A stretch of DNA of 64,000 nt from Kluyvera cryocrescens NBRC 102467 (GCF_001571285.1 NZ_BCTM01000019.1:47512-111511); one strand, 5' to 3'; counted from the stretch's first letter, positions 25,110-36,738 are shown. The notes: generated by a model not told the origin, from the letters alone. Translations and numbers: made by a program.

Positions 25110-26288
25110 TTACACCCCTAACGCATACTTCAACGCCTGACGCTTCAACGCGCCTGCGCGCTGCGCGGCCATCAGACCGACGTTACGCAGCACGCGTAAC
25201 GGTGCCAGATCGTTACTGAACCCGGCATAGAAGAGATCCATCCCGCTTTGCATCAGTAAATTATCTGCCCGACGGCGAGCCTGATAGCGCTGTAGCACCG
25301 GCAGACTCGCCCAGTGTTCACCCACACTGCGCGCGCTGGCCAACACGTCCCACAGCGCATCAACGTCGCGATAGCCCAGGTTCACCCCTTGTCCTGCCAA
25401 CGGATGAATGGTGTGTGCGGCATCACCGACCAGCGCCAATCCAGGCTGCACGTACTGCTGCGCATGTCGGCGCGTTAACGGGAAGGCGCCAGCCGCAACC
25501 GGCGTAACCTCACCTAACCGCGCGGGGAAATGGGCGGCAATCTCTCGCTGCAGCTGCGGCATCGTCAGTGACTGGAGCTGGCGAATTCGGGCCGGCGTGT
25601 CATACCAGACCAGCGATGCCCAGTTTTCAAACAGCGGCAGAAAAGCGCGCGGGCCGGTTGGCGAAAACTGCTGCCAGGTGCTGTCGCCAGGTTCGTTTTC
25701 GGACTTGACGGTTATCAACATACAGGATTGTGGATACTGCCAACCGTGGGTGCCAATCCCCGCCTGCTGTCGTATCTGCGACATCGCCCCATCCGCCCCC
25801 ACCACCAGCTTCGCGTGAATTTCACTGGCGTTAGTCAGTCGCAGAATCTGCCCTTCGCCCTGCGAATGCATTTTCTCAAGGGATGTGCCCTGCAAAAGTG
25901 TTACCTGAGGATGCGCCTCCAGCGCCTGCCACAGTGCCAGCTGCAGCACATTGTTTTCAACCATATAGCCCAGATTTGGCAGCTTCAGCTCGCTGGCATC
26001 AAACACCACGTGTGCATTCTGCCACTCCCAGGTTTCCAGACGACGCCAAGGATGAGCTCGCATGGCCAGCACCGCATCCCAAACGCCCAGACTGCGTAAT
26101 AAGGCGACGGAAGAGGCGCTGATGGCCGAAATCCGCACATCAGGCTGCGAAGTGGAGTCAAAGGCCGGCGGCGGGCTTTTCTCCAGCACCGTGACCGCAA
26201 ATCCATTCTGCGCCAGCCCTAACGCTAGCGCCCCACCGACCATTCCGCCGCCAACGACGGCAACATCTGCGTGAAGAATTGTCATCAT
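25110..26288 (-). CDS. ubiF: 2-octaprenyl-3-methyl-6-methoxy-1,4-benzoquinol hydroxylase
   Basis: FAD-dependent monooxygenase of ubiquinone synthesis (C6 hydroxylation in the aerobic pathway). The 392-residue protein has the dinucleotide fold GGGMVGGALALGLAQ near residue 13, the internal VVGADGAMSQIR near residue 163 and the FAD ribityl motif LVGDAAHTIHPLAGQGVNLG near residue 288. It starts with two adjacent ATGs at 26288 and 26285, with AAGGAT upstream; either is acceptable. Divergent from miaB. Confidence 0.96.
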   Translation of the reverse strand: MMTILHADVAVVGGGMVGGALALGLAQNGFAVTVLEKSPPPAFDSTSQPDVRISAISASSVALLRSLGVWDAVLAMRAHPWRRLETWEWQNAHVVFDASELKLPNLGYMVENNVLQLALWQALEAHPQVTLLQGTSLEKMHSQGEGQILRLTNASEIHAKLVVGADGAMSQIRQQAGIGTHGWQYPQSCMLITVKSENEPGDSTWQQFSPTGPRAFLPLFENWASLVWYDTPARIRQLQSLTMPQLQREIAAHFPARLGEVTPVAAGAFPLTRRHAQQYVQPGLALVGDAAHTIHPLAGQGVNLGYRDVDALWDVLASARSVGEHWASLPVLQRYQARRRADNLLMQSGMDLFYAGFSNDLAPLRVLRNVGLMAAQRAGALKRQALKYALGV

Positions 26289-26435
26289 CTAGTATCCTTA
26301 AACCTGAATCCCTCAAGTTTACCGGACTTTTCCGGACTTGAGGCGAATAACCGTCACTCTGGTCACAACCTCACCAAAGCATTACAATACGCGCCCTGCA
26401 ATGTTGGCGAATAATAAATAAGCAAGAGCAAGTCG

Positions 26436-27869
26436 ATGACAAAAAAACTCCATATTAAAACCTGGGGCTGTCAGATGAACGAATACGATTCATCCAAGAT
26501 GGCCGATCTGCTGGATGCCACCCACGGCTATCAGCTGACTGAAAATGCCGATGAAGCCGACGTGCTGCTGCTGAACACCTGCTCGATTCGCGAGAAGGCG
26601 CAGGAAAAAGTATTCCACCAGCTCGGGCGCTGGAAGCTCATTAAGGCGAAAAGACCGGATGTCATCATCGGCATCGGCGGCTGCGTGGCTTCGCAGGAAG
26701 GCAAACTTATCCGCCAGCGCGCCCATTACGTAGACATCATTTTTGGCCCACAAACCCTGCACCGCCTGCCGGAAATGATCGACTCCATTCGGGGCATGCG
26801 CGATCGCCGTAAGCCCATCATCGACGTCAGCTTCCCGGAAATCGAAAAATTCGATCGCCTGCCTGAGCCAAAGGCCGATGGCCCGACCGCATTCGTTTCA
26901 ATCATGGAAGGCTGCAATAAGTACTGTACCTACTGCGTCGTGCCGTACACCCGTGGTGAAGAAGTGAGCCGTCCCTGCGACGATATCCTGTTTGAAATCG
27001 CTCAACTGGCGGCTCAGGGCGTGCGTGAAGTGAACCTGCTTGGGCAGAACGTCAACGCCTGGCGTGGTGAAAACTACGACGGTACCACCGGTTCATTTGC
27101 CGAGCTGCTGCGTTTAGTCGCCGCGATTGACGGTATTGACCGCGTGCGTTTCACCACCAGCCATCCTATCGAGTTTACTGACGATATTATTGAGGTGTAT
27201 CGCGACACGCCGGAACTGGTCAGCTTCCTGCACCTGCCGATTCAAAGCGGCTCTGACCGCGTCCTGAATATGATGGGCCGTACGCATACCGCGCTGGAAT
27301 ATAAATCGATTATCCGCAAACTGCGTGAAGCGCGCCCGGACATTCAGATTAGCTCTGACTTTATTGTCGGCTTCCCGGGTGAAACCAGCCAGGACTTTGA
27401 GCAGACCATGAAGCTGATTGGTGAAATCAACTTTGATGTGAGCTTTAGCTTTATCTTCTCAGCTCGCCCGGGAACGCCGGCGGCCGACATGATTGATGAC
27501 GTGCCGGAAGAAGAGAAAAAACAGCGTCTGTATATCCTGCAGGATCGCATCAACCAACAGGTTATGGCCTGGAGCCGTCGTATGCTTGGTACCGTCCAGC
27601 GTATTTTAGTGGAAGGTACTTCGCGTAAAAACATCATGGAGCTAACTGGCCGCACGGAGAATAACCGCGTGGTTAACTTCGAAGGCACGCCGGATATGAT
27701 CGGTAAATTCGTCGATGTGGAAATCGTTGATGTTTATACCAACTCCGTGCGCGGTAAGCTGGTGCGTACCGAAGAGGAAATGGGTCTGCGCGTGGTGGAG
27801 TCACCGGAGTCGGTGATTGCCCGTACCCGTAAAGAAAGCGACCTTGGCGTCGGGATTTATCAGCCTTAA
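26436..27869 (+). CDS. miaB: tRNA-2-methylthio-N6-dimethylallyladenosine synthase MiaB
   Basis: Radical-SAM methylthiotransferase that modifies A37 of tRNAs reading U-starting codons. The 477 residues show the N-terminal MTTase domain with auxiliary-cluster cysteines (GCQMN, LNTCSIR, GGCVAS), the radical-SAM triad CNKYCTYC near residue 157, and a C-terminal TRAM domain ([13 protein letters not shown]). It needs reduced flavodoxin as electron donor, plausibly FldA of this window. Monocistronic or leading into ybeZ after a 154-base gap. Confidence 0.97.
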   Translation: MTKKLHIKTWGCQMNEYDSSKMADLLDATHGYQLTENADEADVLLLNTCSIREKAQEKVFHQLGRWKLIKAKRPDVIIGIGGCVASQEGKLIRQRAHYVDIIFGPQTLHRLPEMIDSIRGMRDRRKPIIDVSFPEIEKFDRLPEPKADGPTAFVSIMEGCNKYCTYCVVPYTRGEEVSRPCDDILFEIAQLAAQGVREVNLLGQNVNAWRGENYDGTTGSFAELLRLVAAIDGIDRVRFTTSHPIEFTDDIIEVYRDTPELVSFLHLPIQSGSDRVLNMMGRTHTALEYKSIIRKLREARPDIQISSDFIVGFPGETSQDFEQTMKLIGEINFDVSFSFIFSARPGTPAADMIDDVPEEEKKQRLYILQDRINQQVMAWSRRMLGTVQRILVEGTSRKNIMELTGRTENNRVVNFEGTPDMIGKFVDVEIVDVYTNSVRGKLVRTEEEMGLRVVESPESVIARTRKESDLGVGIYQP

Positions 27870-28023
27870 TCTTCATGGCCCGTCAGCTCTGGCGGGCCTT
27901 GTATTTCCTCCTGACATCCCCATATTTGTTGCAATGCTTGCGCCTTTTTACATCGGCGTGAATAATTCCTTTATCAGCCGGTAACCGTTTGTCTTCCGGC
28001 AACTCATGCATAAGAGGAACAGT

Positions 28024-29070
28024 TTGAACATAGACACTCGCGAAATTACCCTGGAGCCAGTCGACAATGCCCGTCTGCTGAGCCTGTGTGGCCCGTTTGA
28101 TGACAATATCAAACAACTGGAGCGACGACTGGGCATCGAAATCAACCGCCGCGATAACCATTTCAAACTGACGGGACGCGCTATTTGCGTGACCGCCGCT
28201 GCCGATATTCTGCGCAGCCTGTATGTTGATACCGCCCCAATGCGCGGCCAGATTCAGGACATTGAGCCTGAGCAGATTCATCTGGCTATCAAAGAAGCGC
28301 GCGTGCTGGAACAGAGCGCGGAAAGCGTGCCGGAATACGGCAAGGCCATCAATATCAAAACCAAGCGTGGTGTTATCAAGCCGCGTACGCCAAACCAGGC
28401 GCAGTATATTGCGCATATTCTTGACCACGACATCACCTTCGGCGTGGGTCCTGCGGGTACCGGTAAAACTTACCTTGCGGTGGCCGCCGCGGTCGATGCC
28501 CTGGAACGCCAGGAGATTCGCCGTATTCTGCTGACACGTCCGGCGGTTGAAGCCGGCGAAAAGCTTGGCTTCCTGCCAGGCGATCTCAGCCAGAAGGTTG
28601 ACCCGTATCTGCGCCCGCTGTATGACGCCCTGTTCGAAATGCTTGGCTTTGAAAAAGTAGAAAAGCTGATGGAACGCAACGTCATTGAAGTGGCTCCGCT
28701 GGCCTACATGCGTGGTCGTACGCTGAACGATGCGTTTATCATTCTTGATGAGAGTCAGAACACCACCATCGAGCAGATGAAAATGTTCCTGACGCGTATT
28801 GGCTTTAACTCGAAAGCAGTGATTACCGGTGACATCACCCAGATCGACCTGCCGCGCAGCACCAAGTCCGGCCTCCGCCACGCCATTGAAGTGCTGGCTG
28901 AAGTTGATGAAATTAGCTTTAACTTCTTCCACAGCGAAGACGTGGTGCGCCACCCGGTAGTTGCCCGTATCGTTAACGCCTACGAGGCGTGGGAAGAAGC
29001 CGATCAAAAACGTAAAGCCGAGCAGGCCGCGGAACGTAAACGCGAAGCTCAGGTGCAGGAGCAGAAATGA
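28024..29070 (+). CDS. ybeZ: PhoH-like ATPase YbeZ (TTG start)
   Basis: PhoH-family nucleotide-binding protein that partners with the endoribonuclease YbeY in rRNA maturation and ribosome quality control. The 348 residues have Walker [10 protein letters not shown] near residue 130, Walker [10 protein letters not shown] near residue 237 and a Lys/Glu/Ala-rich C-terminal helix. I start at TTG (28024, reading [11 protein letters not shown]) because AGAGG lies six bases before it; the in-frame ATG at 28006 precedes that Shine-Dalgarno. It overlaps ybeY by four bases. Confidence 0.95.
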   Translation: MNIDTREITLEPVDNARLLSLCGPFDDNIKQLERRLGIEINRRDNHFKLTGRAICVTAAADILRSLYVDTAPMRGQIQDIEPEQIHLAIKEARVLEQSAESVPEYGKAINIKTKRGVIKPRTPNQAQYIAHILDHDITFGVGPAGTGKTYLAVAAAVDALERQEIRRILLTRPAVEAGEKLGFLPGDLSQKVDPYLRPLYDALFEMLGFEKVEKLMERNVIEVAPLAYMRGRTLNDAFIILDESQNTTIEQMKMFLTRIGFNSKAVITGDITQIDLPRSTKSGLRHAIEVLAEVDEISFNFFHSEDVVRHPVVARIVNAYEAWEEADQKRKAEQAAERKREAQVQEQK

Positions 29071-29534
29071 GTCAGGTGATCCTCGATCTCCAGTTGGCCT
29101 GTGAAGACAACACCGGTCTGCCAGAAGAAAGTCAGTTCCAGAAATGGCTTGATGCCGTGGTTCCACAGTTCCAGGAAGAGTCAGAAGTCACCATTCGCCT
29201 GGTTGATACGGCAGAAAGCCACGAGCTGAACCTCACCTACCGCGGTAAGGATAAACCCACCAACGTGCTGTCGTTCCCGTTCGAAGCCCCCCCGGGTATC
29301 GAACTGCCGCTGCTAGGCGATCTGATCATCTGCCGCCAGGTGGTTGAACAAGAAGCCGCCGAGCAGGGTAAGCCGCTGGAAGCCCACTGGGCGCATATGG
29401 TTGTCCACGGCAGCCTGCATTTGCTGGGCTATGACCATATCGAAGATGAAGAAGCAGAAGAGATGGAAAGCCTCGAGACAGAGATAATGCTTGCTCTGGG
29501 CTATGAGGATCCGTACATTTCCGAGAAAGAATAA
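29067..29534 (+). CDS. ybeY: Endoribonuclease YbeY
   Basis: Single-strand-specific metallo-endoribonuclease for 16S rRNA 3' end maturation and 70S quality control. The 155-residue protein has the UPF0054 zinc motif [15 protein letters not shown] (about residues 110-124), supplying three histidines, and the conserved [15 protein letters not shown]. It overlaps the ybeZ stop (ATGA), so translation is probably coupled. Confidence 0.97.
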   Translation: MSQVILDLQLACEDNTGLPEESQFQKWLDAVVPQFQEESEVTIRLVDTAESHELNLTYRGKDKPTNVLSFPFEAPPGIELPLLGDLIICRQVVEQEAAEQGKPLEAHWAHMVVHGSLHLLGYDHIEDEEAEEMESLETEIMLALGYEDPYISEKE

Positions 29535-29632
29535 AGCATCGGGCTGCGGCCCGATTCTTTTACATGCCGTCCGGCGCTGAATTTACGCGCGACGAGCGAC
29601 AGTTAACCCAACATGAGAACCCAAACGACGCC

Positions 29633-30511
29633 ATGAGCGACGACAATTCACACAGTAGTGACACAGTAAACAGCAAAAAGGGATTCTTCTCCCTCTTACT
29701 CAGCCAGCTTTTCCACGGTGAACCGAAAAACCGTGACGATCTCCTGGCGCTGATCCGTGATTCCGGGCAGAACGAGCTTATCGATGAAGATACGCGCGAT
29801 ATGCTTGAAGGGGTAATGGATATTGCCGACCAGCGCGTCCGCGATATTATGATCCCACGCTCTCAAATGATCACCCTGAAACGCAACCAGACCCTGGACG
29901 AATGTCTCGATGTCATCATTGAGTCCGCCCACTCACGTTTCCCGGTTATCAGCGAGGACAAAGATCACATTGAAGGGATTCTGATGGCGAAAGACCTGCT
30001 GCCGTTTATGCGCAGCGATTCCGAAGCCTTCAGCATGGATAAAGTGTTACGCACCGCGGTTGTCGTACCGGAAAGCAAACGGGTTGACCGAATGCTCAAG
30101 GAATTCCGCTCCCAGCGCTACCATATGGCCATCGTTATCGATGAATTTGGCGGCGTTTCTGGTCTGGTGACGATTGAAGATATTCTTGAACTTATCGTCG
30201 GGGAAATTGAAGACGAGTATGACGAAGAGGACGATATCGACTTCCGTCAGCTCAGCCGTCATACCTGGACGGTACGCGCGCTGGCATCAATTGAAGACTT
30301 CAACGAAGCGTTCAGTACCCACTTCAGCGATGAAGAGGTCGATACCATTGGCGGACTGGTGATGCAGGCCTTTGGTCATCTGCCCGCGCGCGGTGAGACC
30401 ATCGACATTGATGGTTACCAGTTTAAGGTAGCCATGGCGGATAGCCGTCGTATTATTCAGGTTCACGTTAAAATCCCGGACGATTCCCCACAACCGAAAC
30501 TGGATGAATAA
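29633..30511 (+). CDS. ybeX: CBS/CorC-domain protein YbeX
   Basis: Cytosolic protein with paired CBS domains (about residues 65-185) and a C-terminal CorC/HlyC domain (about 205-280). It was named for magnesium/cobalt efflux, and recent work links it to ribosome metabolism together with YbeY. The 292-residue form starting [12 protein letters not shown] (29633) matches E. coli. A longer frame from 29564 adds 23 residues without conserved sequence. It lies 98 bases after ybeY and 5 bases before lnt. Confidence 0.94.
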   Translation: MSDDNSHSSDTVNSKKGFFSLLLSQLFHGEPKNRDDLLALIRDSGQNELIDEDTRDMLEGVMDIADQRVRDIMIPRSQMITLKRNQTLDECLDVIIESAHSRFPVISEDKDHIEGILMAKDLLPFMRSDSEAFSMDKVLRTAVVVPESKRVDRMLKEFRSQRYHMAIVIDEFGGVSGLVTIEDILELIVGEIEDEYDEEDDIDFRQLSRHTWTVRALASIEDFNEAFSTHFSDEEVDTIGGLVMQAFGHLPARGETIDIDGYQFKVAMADSRRIIQVHVKIPDDSPQPKLDE

Positions 30512-30516
30512 TCTCC

Positions 30517-32055
30517 ATGGCATTTGCCTCACTGCTTGAACGCCAGCGCATTCGTCTGCTGCTGGCGCTACTTTTCGGAGCCAGCGGTACGCTGGCTTTT
30601 TCTCCTTATGACATCTGGCCGGCGGCGATAGTCTCGCTGTTAGGTTTGCAGGCGCTGACGCTTAACCGTCGCCCGGTTCAGGCCGCCGCGATTGGCTACG
30701 CCTGGGGCTTTGGCCTATTCGGCAGCGGCATCAACTGGGTTTACGTCAGTATCGCGCAGTTTGGCGGTATGCCGGGCCCGATCAACGTCTTCCTCGTCGT
30801 CCTGCTGGCTGCTTATCTTTCGCTGTATACCGGTCTGTTCGCGGGGATTTTGTCGCGCCTGTGGCCGAAAACCAACTGGCTGCGCGTGGCGATTGCCGCT
30901 CCCGTCGTCTGGCAGCTCACCGAGTTTCTGCGCGGCTGGGTGCTTACCGGCTTCCCTTGGCTGCAGTTTGGCTACAGCCAGATTGATGGCCCGCTACAAG
31001 GGCTGGCGCCGGTCATGGGCGTTGGCGCGATTAACTTCCTACTGATGGCCGTAAGTGGCCTGCTGGCGCTGGCGCTGGTAACCCGTAACTGGCGACCATT
31101 GGTGGTTGCCGTGGTGCTGTTTGCCCTCCCCTTCCCGCTGCGCTATATCCAGTGGTATACCCTGCAGACCGATAAAACCACCCAGGTTTCCATGGTGCAA
31201 GGCGACATTCCGCAGGCGCTTAAGTGGGATGAAAATCAGCTACTCAATACGCTTAAAGTCTATCTTGACGCCACCGAACAGGTAATGGGCAAGTCCGATC
31301 TCATCATCTGGCCCGAGTCGGCGATTCCCGACCTGGAAATCAACCAGCAGCGCTTCCTTAGCATGATGGACGATCTGCTGCGGGCCAAAAACAGTACCCT
31401 GATTACCGGTATCGTCGATTCCCGTCTTAACAAGCAGAACCGTTACGATACCTACAACACCATCATTGCGCTGGGCAAAGACAGCCCGTACAGCTATGAG
31501 TCTCAGAATCGCTACAACAAAAACCATCTGGTACCGTTTGGTGAATTTGTACCGCTGGAGTCGATTCTGCGCCCATTAGCGCCATTCTTTGACCTGCCCA
31601 TGTCATCTTTCAGCCGCGGGCCTTACGTTCAGCCGCAGCTCAAGGCGCATAACCTTAAGCTAACCGCAGCCATCTGCTACGAGATTATCCTCGGCCAGCA
31701 GGTACGCGATAACTTCCGTCCGGACACGAACTTCCTGCTGACCATCTCTAACGATGCATGGTTTGGGAAGTCTATCGGTCCATGGCAGCATTTCCAGATG
31801 GCGCGTATGCGTGCGCTGGAATTAGCGCGTCCGCTGCTGCGTAGCACCAATAACGGCATCACCGCCGTGATTGGGCCGCGCGGCGAAATTCAGGCAATGA
31901 TCCCGCAATTTACCCGCCAGGTGCTGACGGCGAAGGTGACACCAACCACCGGCTTAACGCCTTACGCACGTACCGGTGACTGGACGCTGTGGTTGATTAC
32001 TGCCCTGTTCGGCTTTGGCGCGCTGGTGATGAGCCTACGTCAACGCCGCCGTTAA
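30517..32055 (+). CDS. lnt: Apolipoprotein N-acyltransferase Lnt
   Basis: Inner-membrane enzyme that adds the third acyl chain to lipoproteins. Lipoproteins encoded in this window (ChiQ, LptE, RlpA) are expected substrates. The 512 residues comprise about six N-terminal membrane helices, then a periplasmic nitrilase-like domain with catalytic Glu in WPESAIPD (near 267), Lys (near 335) and Cys in AAICYEI (near 387), and a final membrane helix. Last gene of ybeZ-ybeY-ybeX-lnt. Confidence 0.97.
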   Translation: MAFASLLERQRIRLLLALLFGASGTLAFSPYDIWPAAIVSLLGLQALTLNRRPVQAAAIGYAWGFGLFGSGINWVYVSIAQFGGMPGPINVFLVVLLAAYLSLYTGLFAGILSRLWPKTNWLRVAIAAPVVWQLTEFLRGWVLTGFPWLQFGYSQIDGPLQGLAPVMGVGAINFLLMAVSGLLALALVTRNWRPLVVAVVLFALPFPLRYIQWYTLQTDKTTQVSMVQGDIPQALKWDENQLLNTLKVYLDATEQVMGKSDLIIWPESAIPDLEINQQRFLSMMDDLLRAKNSTLITGIVDSRLNKQNRYDTYNTIIALGKDSPYSYESQNRYNKNHLVPFGEFVPLESILRPLAPFFDLPMSSFSRGPYVQPQLKAHNLKLTAAICYEIILGQQVRDNFRPDTNFLLTISNDAWFGKSIGPWQHFQMARMRALELARPLLRSTNNGITAVIGPRGEIQAMIPQFTRQVLTAKVTPTTGLTPYARTGDWTLWLITALFGFGALVMSLRQRRR

Positions 32056-32454
32056 TCACTTAACATCACGGGACTTGCCCGGCCGCATTCATTGACGTAT
32101 GCGTCCGGGTAAGCCCCGCAGTCTGCTGGTTTTCCCCTCGCCCATTTTGCCATTCTGGCACGCCACTTGCTTAATATAATCAAGAGGCTGCATCTGACTT
32201 ATTAGCGCAACCCGGTTGCACCACAAAAACACATCGGTAGCACCATAATCGTGCAAACGGTGTTTTTTGCCTCAAAGCGGTGCGGCGCACTTCGCAAAAA
32301 TAAACAATAACGCAGCAAAATCTTTACATTAAGCCAAACTAAATGCTAACAAACACACATAACGCTGCTGACAAAAAGTGCAGCCTATAACAACACGACA
32401 ATCACAATGGGTATCAATGCATCATTGCCGATGCAGAGGATAAAGGAGTTGGAA
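32056..32454. other. Non-coding region between lnt and gltI
   Basis: Contains a long inverted repeat just after lnt (32069-32082 with 32105-32118, 14-base arms that pair with one A-C mismatch and one G-U pair), a second nested stem ending in TGTTTTTT (about 32225-32267) that could terminate lnt transcripts, and the gltI promoter/leader region with a C/A-rich stretch at 32389-32408. No protein gene seen. Confidence 0.6.
32389..32408 (+). promoter_or_regulatory. GcvB-type C/A-rich leader site of gltI
   Basis: Twenty C/A-rich bases (AACAACACGACAATCACAAT) lie 47-66 bases before the gltI start. In Salmonella GcvB represses gltI by pairing with a C/A-rich segment at about this distance. Confidence 0.6.
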
Positions 32455-33378
32455 ATGCAATTACGTAAATTGGCCGCCGCCATGCTGGTTCTGGGTGTGA
32501 GCGCAGGTCTGGCGCATGCAGAAGACGCAAAACCTGCAACCGATGCCGCACAGCAGCAATCGACTCTGGATAAAATCGCGAAAAACGGCGTTATCGTCGT
32601 GGGTCACCGCGAATCTTCCGTGCCGTTTTCCTATTATGACAACCAGCAAAAAGTGGTCGGTTACTCTCAGGACTACTCCAACGCCATCGTTGACGCTATC
32701 AAGAAAAAGCTGAATAACCCGAAACTGGACGTCAAGCTTATCCCTATCACGTCTCAGAACCGTATTCCGCTGCTGCAAAACGGCACCTTCGATTTTGAGT
32801 GTGGTTCTACAACCAACAACCTTGAGCGCCAGAAACAAGCCGCTTTCTCCGACACGATCTTCGTGGTGGGTACTCGTCTGTTAGTGAAGAAAGGCGGCGC
32901 GATTAAAGATTTCGCCGATCTGAAAGATAAAGCAGTCGTTGTCACCTCCGGTACCACCTCCGAAATTCTGCTGCATAAGCTTAATGACGAGAAAAAAATG
33001 AATATGCGCATCATCAGCGCCAAAGACCACGGCGACTCCTTCCGTACGCTGGAAAGCGGCCGTGCGGTTGCCTTTATGATGGATGATGCCCTGCTGGCGG
33101 GTGAACGTGCGAAAGCGAAAAAACCGGACAACTGGGAGATTGTTGGCAAGCCACAGTCCCAGGAAGCCTACGGCTGTATGCTGCGTAAAAACGACCCTGA
33201 CTTTAAAAAGCTGATGGACGATACCATTGCTCAGGCCCAGACCTCCGGCGAAGCGGCGAAGTGGTTTGATAAGTGGTTCAAAAACCCAATTCCACCAAAA
33301 AACCTGAACATGAACTTCGAGCTGTCTGAAGAGATGAAAGCGCTGTTCAAAACGCCAAATGACAAAGCACTTAACTAA
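32455..33378 (+). CDS. gltI: Glutamate/aspartate periplasmic binding protein GltI
   Basis: Periplasmic receptor of the GltIJKL ABC importer. The 307-residue precursor starts at MQLRKLAAAMLVLG (32455), behind AAAGGAGTTGGAA, and has a signal peptide cleaved after LAHA. The family-3 solute-binding fold follows, with the ligand-contact stretches VPFSYYDN, ECGSTTNN and TSGTTSEI. A 16-codon upstream extension of the frame is not used. The SroC RNA and gltJKL follow. Confidence 0.97.
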   Translation: MQLRKLAAAMLVLGVSAGLAHAEDAKPATDAAQQQSTLDKIAKNGVIVVGHRESSVPFSYYDNQQKVVGYSQDYSNAIVDAIKKKLNNPKLDVKLIPITSQNRIPLLQNGTFDFECGSTTNNLERQKQAAFSDTIFVVGTRLLVKKGGAIKDFADLKDKAVVVTSGTTSEILLHKLNDEKKMNMRIISAKDHGDSFRTLESGRAVAFMMDDALLAGERAKAKKPDNWEIVGKPQSQEAYGCMLRKNDPDFKKLMDDTIAQAQTSGEAAKWFDKWFKNPIPPKNLNMNFELSEEMKALFKTPNDKALN

Positions 33379-33381
33379 TTA

Positions 33382-33533
33382 AAACAACAGGGTGGAATAA
33401 TCTGCCCTCTCGATTGTAGCTCAGCACGGACAGACTATAAGTCAGGTGGTCGTTCCCCACCTGGCCTGAATACCGCAAAACGCTGTTCAACAATCTTCGA
33501 GGGTAGCAGGAGTCCTGCTACCCTTTTTTTTCT
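33382..33533 (+). ncRNA. sroC: SroC small RNA from the gltI-gltJ intergenic region
   Basis: The 166-base gltI-gltJ gap ends in a strong terminator-like hairpin (GGGTAGCAGGA / TCCTGCTACCC followed by eight T, 33503-33533). In Salmonella and E. coli, RNase E processing of gltIJKL mRNA releases SroC (about 150-160 nt) from this position, and it sponges GcvB. The 3' end is supported by the hairpin; the 5' end is estimated from the known length. Confidence 0.65.
33503..33533 (+). terminator. SroC/gltI terminator
   Basis: Eleven-base perfect arms with a 1-base centre in the sequence but foldable with a small loop, followed by eight T. It must be leaky because gltJKL lacks another obvious promoter. 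Confidence 0.8.
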
Positions 33534-33544
33534 GGAGTACATTT

Positions 33545-34285
33545 ATGTCCATAGATTGGAACTGGGGTATCTTTTTACAACAGGCCCCATTCGGCAACAC
33601 CACCTATCTCGGCTGGCTCTGGAGCGGTTTCCAGGTCACCGTGGCGCTCTCTATTACCGCCTGGATTATCGCCTTCCTCGTTGGCTCGCTGTTTGGCATC
33701 CTGCGCACCGTACCCAACCGTTTTCTAGCGGCACTTGGTACCTGCTACGTTGAGTTATTCCGTAACGTCCCGCTGATTGTGCAGTTCTTTACCTGGTACC
33801 TGGTGGTGCCAGAACTGCTGCCGGAAAATCTCGGCATGTGGTTTAAATCGGAGCTGGATCCGAACATTCAGTTCTTCCTCTCCTCAATGATCTGCCTGGG
33901 GCTGTTCACCGCCGCACGCGTCTGCGAGCAGGTGCGCGCCGCGATTCAATCGCTGCCACGTGGACAGAAAAACGCTGCGCTGGCGATGGGCCTTACCCTG
34001 CCACAGGCCTACCGTTATGTGCTGCTGCCAAATGCCTACCGCGTCATCGTGCCGCCAATGACCTCTGAGATGATGAACCTGGTGAAAAACTCCGCCATCG
34101 CCTCAACCATTGGTCTGGTCGACATGGCCGCTCAGGCCGGCAAACTGCTGGATTACTCGGCGCACGCCTGGGAATCCTTTACGGCAATCACCTTAGCCTA
34201 CGTCTTGATTAACGCCGTGATTATGCTGGTAATGGCGCTGGTAGAACGCAAAATTCGCCTGCCGGGCAATCTGGGGGGTAAATAA
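33545..34285 (+). CDS. gltJ: Glutamate/aspartate ABC transporter permease GltJ
   Basis: One of the two membrane subunits of the importer. The 246-residue protein has about five membrane helices and the permease EAA loop ([25 protein letters not shown], about 121-145) that docks on GltL. It begins 12 bases after the SroC terminator with TCTGGAGTAC before the ATG, and its stop overlaps the gltK start. Confidence 0.97.
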   Translation: MSIDWNWGIFLQQAPFGNTTYLGWLWSGFQVTVALSITAWIIAFLVGSLFGILRTVPNRFLAALGTCYVELFRNVPLIVQFFTWYLVVPELLPENLGMWFKSELDPNIQFFLSSMICLGLFTAARVCEQVRAAIQSLPRGQKNAALAMGLTLPQAYRYVLLPNAYRVIVPPMTSEMMNLVKNSAIASTIGLVDMAAQAGKLLDYSAHAWESFTAITLAYVLINAVIMLVMALVERKIRLPGNLGGK

Positions 34286-34959
34286 TGTACGAGTTTGACT
34301 GGAGTTCTATCGTTCCGTCGATGCCCTACCTGCTGGCAGGTTTGGTTATCACGCTGAAAATTACCGTGACGGCAATCATCATCGGTATTGTCTGGGGCAC
34401 AATTCTGGCGGTGATGCGTCTATCGGCGTTTAAACCCATTGCCTGGTTTGCCAAAACCTACGTCAACGTTTTCCGCTCAGTGCCTTTGGTAATGGTACTG
34501 CTGTGGTTTTATCTGATTGTGCCGGGCTTTCTGCAAAACGTACTGGGGCTGTCGCCAAAAAGCGATATCCGCCTGATCTCAGCGATGGTGGCGTTTTCAA
34601 TGTTTGAGGCGGCTTACTACTCGGAGATTATCCGCGCCGGCATCCAGAGTATCTCCCGCGGGCAGTCTAGCGCTGCGCTGGCGTTGGGGATGACCCACTG
34701 GCAATCGATGAAGCTTATCATTCTACCGCAGGCTTTCCGCGCCATGGTGCCGCTGCTGCTCACCCAGGGCATCGTACTATTTCAGGATACGTCGCTGGTG
34801 TACGTCCTCAGTCTGGCTGACTTCTTCCGTACCGCCTCAACGATTGGCGAACGTGATGGTACCCAGGTGGAAATGATCCTGTTTGCTGGTTTTGTCTATT
34901 TTGTCATCAGTCTTAGCGCCTCGCTGCTGGTCAGCTACTTGAAGAAAAGGACCGTATAA
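34285..34959 (+). CDS. gltK: Glutamate/aspartate ABC transporter permease GltK
   Basis: Second membrane subunit, 224 residues, about five helices, with the EAA-type loop [25 protein letters not shown] near residues 113-137. Start and stop overlap gltJ and gltL by one base (TAATG arrangement), so translation is coupled. Confidence 0.97.
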   Translation: MYEFDWSSIVPSMPYLLAGLVITLKITVTAIIIGIVWGTILAVMRLSAFKPIAWFAKTYVNVFRSVPLVMVLLWFYLIVPGFLQNVLGLSPKSDIRLISAMVAFSMFEAAYYSEIIRAGIQSISRGQSSAALALGMTHWQSMKLIILPQAFRAMVPLLLTQGIVLFQDTSLVYVLSLADFFRTASTIGERDGTQVEMILFAGFVYFVISLSASLLVSYLKKRTV

Positions 34960-35684
34960 TGATTACCCTGAAAAATGTTTCTAAATGGTATGGCCACTTT
35001 CAGGTGCTGACCGACTGCTCAACGGAAGTGAAAAAAGGTGAAGTGGTCGTCGTGTGTGGGCCATCTGGCTCCGGGAAATCAACCCTGATTAAAACCGTGA
35101 ACGGCCTCGAACCGGTCCAGCAGGGTGAAATTCTGGTGAACGGCACCCAAGTGAATGATAAGAAAACGGATCTCGCTAAACTGCGTTCCCACGTCGGCAT
35201 GGTGTTCCAGCATTTTGAACTGTTCCCACATTTGTCGATTATCGAAAACCTGACGCTGGCGCAGGTTAAAGTGCTCAAGCGTGATAAAGCCGCCGCCCGC
35301 GATAAAGGGCTCAAGCTGCTTGAGCGCGTAGGGCTGTCTGCACATGCCAATAAATTCCCGGCCCAGCTTTCTGGCGGTCAGCAGCAGCGTGTGGCGATTG
35401 CCCGTGCGCTGTGTATGGATCCGGTCGCCATGCTGTTCGACGAACCGACTTCTGCACTCGATCCCGAGATGATCAACGAAGTATTAGATGTCATGGTGGA
35501 ACTGGCCCACGAAGGGATGACGATGATGGTGGTAACCCACGAAATGGGCTTTGCCCGTAAAGTGGCAAACCGGGTGATCTTTATGGATGAAGGTAAAATT
35601 GTCGAAGATGCCGAAAAAGAGGCTTTCTTCGCCAACCCGAAATCCGATCGTGCCAAAGATTTCCTCGCCAAAATTCTGCACTAA
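34959..35684 (+). CDS. gltL: Glutamate/aspartate ABC transporter ATPase GltL
   Basis: Cytoplasmic ATPase driving GltJK. The 241 residues contain Walker [10 protein letters not shown] (34-42), the signature [15 protein letters not shown] near 135-149, Walker [14 protein letters not shown] near 152-164 and the switch histidine in VTHEMG near 197. Last gene of the transport operon. Confidence 0.97.
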   Translation: MITLKNVSKWYGHFQVLTDCSTEVKKGEVVVVCGPSGSGKSTLIKTVNGLEPVQQGEILVNGTQVNDKKTDLAKLRSHVGMVFQHFELFPHLSIIENLTLAQVKVLKRDKAAARDKGLKLLERVGLSAHANKFPAQLSGGQQQRVAIARALCMDPVAMLFDEPTSALDPEMINEVLDVMVELAHEGMTMMVVTHEMGFARKVANRVIFMDEGKIVEDAEKEAFFANPKSDRAKDFLAKILH

Positions 35685-35802
35685 TCTTTCCTGCGCGCAC
35701 TCAGCAGAGTGCGCGCTTCATCACGCTTTAACGTATCCTTTCTCGTTCATTCCATTGCTAAGCCTTACCCTTGCCACAAAACAACGCTGACAAGGAACTG
35801 AT

Positions 35803-36738
35803 ATGGCACAGCCAATTATTCTTGATTGCGATCCGGGTCATGATGACGCCATTGCTATCGTACTCGCTCTCGCCTCACCAGAACTGGAGGTTAAAGCCAT
35901 CACCTCCTCTGCGGGCAACCAAACGCCGGAGAAAACCCTGCGCAATGTACTGCGAATGCTCACCTTGCTCAAACGCCCGGATATTCCCGTTGCCGGCGGA
36001 GCCGTTAAACCGCTGATGCGCGAGTTGATAATTGCCGATAACGTTCACGGTGAAAGCGGCCTGGATGGCCCCGCCCTGCCAGAGCCGTCGTTTGCTGCGC
36101 AGCCCTGCACCGCCGTTGAGCTGATGGCCAAAACGCTGCGTGACAGCGCTGAGCCGATCACTCTCGTTTCAACCGGGCCGCAAACCAACGTTGCGCTACT
36201 GCTGAATGGGCATCCAGAGCTGCACACAAAAATCGCCCGCATCGTTATCATGGGTGGCGCGATGACATTAGGTAACTGGACGCCAGCCGCCGAGTTCAAT
36301 ATCTACGTCGACCCGGAAGCGGCTGAAATAGTCTTCCAGTCAGGTATTCCGGTGGTGATGGCCGGTCTGGACGTCACCCATAAAGCGCAAATCCACGCTG
36401 CCGATATCGAACGTTTCCGCGCGATTGGTAACCCTATCTCAACTATCGTGGCAGAACTGCTCGACTTCTTTATGGAGTACCATAAAGATGAAAAATGGGG
36501 CTTTGTCGGCGCGCCGCTGCACGACCCATGCACCATCGCCTGGCTGCTGGAGCCAGAAATGTTTACCACCGTGGAGCGTTGGGTGGGCGTTGAAACCCAA
36601 GGCAAATATACGCAAGGAATGACGGTCGTTGATAACTATTTCCTGACCGGAAACAAACCAAACGCCGAGGTGATGATAGATATCGATCGCCAGAGGTTTG
36701 TTGATTTACTGGCGCAAAGACTGGCGTTTTACGCCTGA
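35803..36738 (+). CDS. rihA: Pyrimidine-specific ribonucleoside hydrolase RihA
   Basis: Splits cytidine and uridine into base and ribose for salvage. The 311-residue nucleoside hydrolase has the calcium-binding N-terminal motif [11 protein letters not shown] (residues 8-18), the second metal/ribose motif VIMGGAM and [11 protein letters not shown] near 166. Same length as in E. coli. Preceded by CAAGGAACTGAT. In E. coli hscC and its neighbours follow; here an inverted repeat and ybeL follow directly. Confidence 0.96.
   Translation: MAQPIILDCDPGHDDAIAIVLALASPELEVKAITSSAGNQTPEKTLRNVLRMLTLLKRPDIPVAGGAVKPLMRELIIADNVHGESGLDGPALPEPSFAAQPCTAVELMAKTLRDSAEPITLVSTGPQTNVALLLNGHPELHTKIARIVIMGGAMTLGNWTPAAEFNIYVDPEAAEIVFQSGIPVVMAGLDVTHKAQIHAADIERFRAIGNPISTIVAELLDFFMEYHKDEKWGFVGAPLHDPCTIAWLLEPEMFTTVERWVGVETQGKYTQGMTVVDNYFLTGNKPNAEVMIDIDRQRFVDLLAQRLAFYA

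Noticed and set aside
27883..29166. 427-residue minus-strand frame opposite ybeZ
   Set aside because: Antisense to ybeZ/ybeY, which have clear Walker and zinc motifs; no ribosome-binding site or homology seen.
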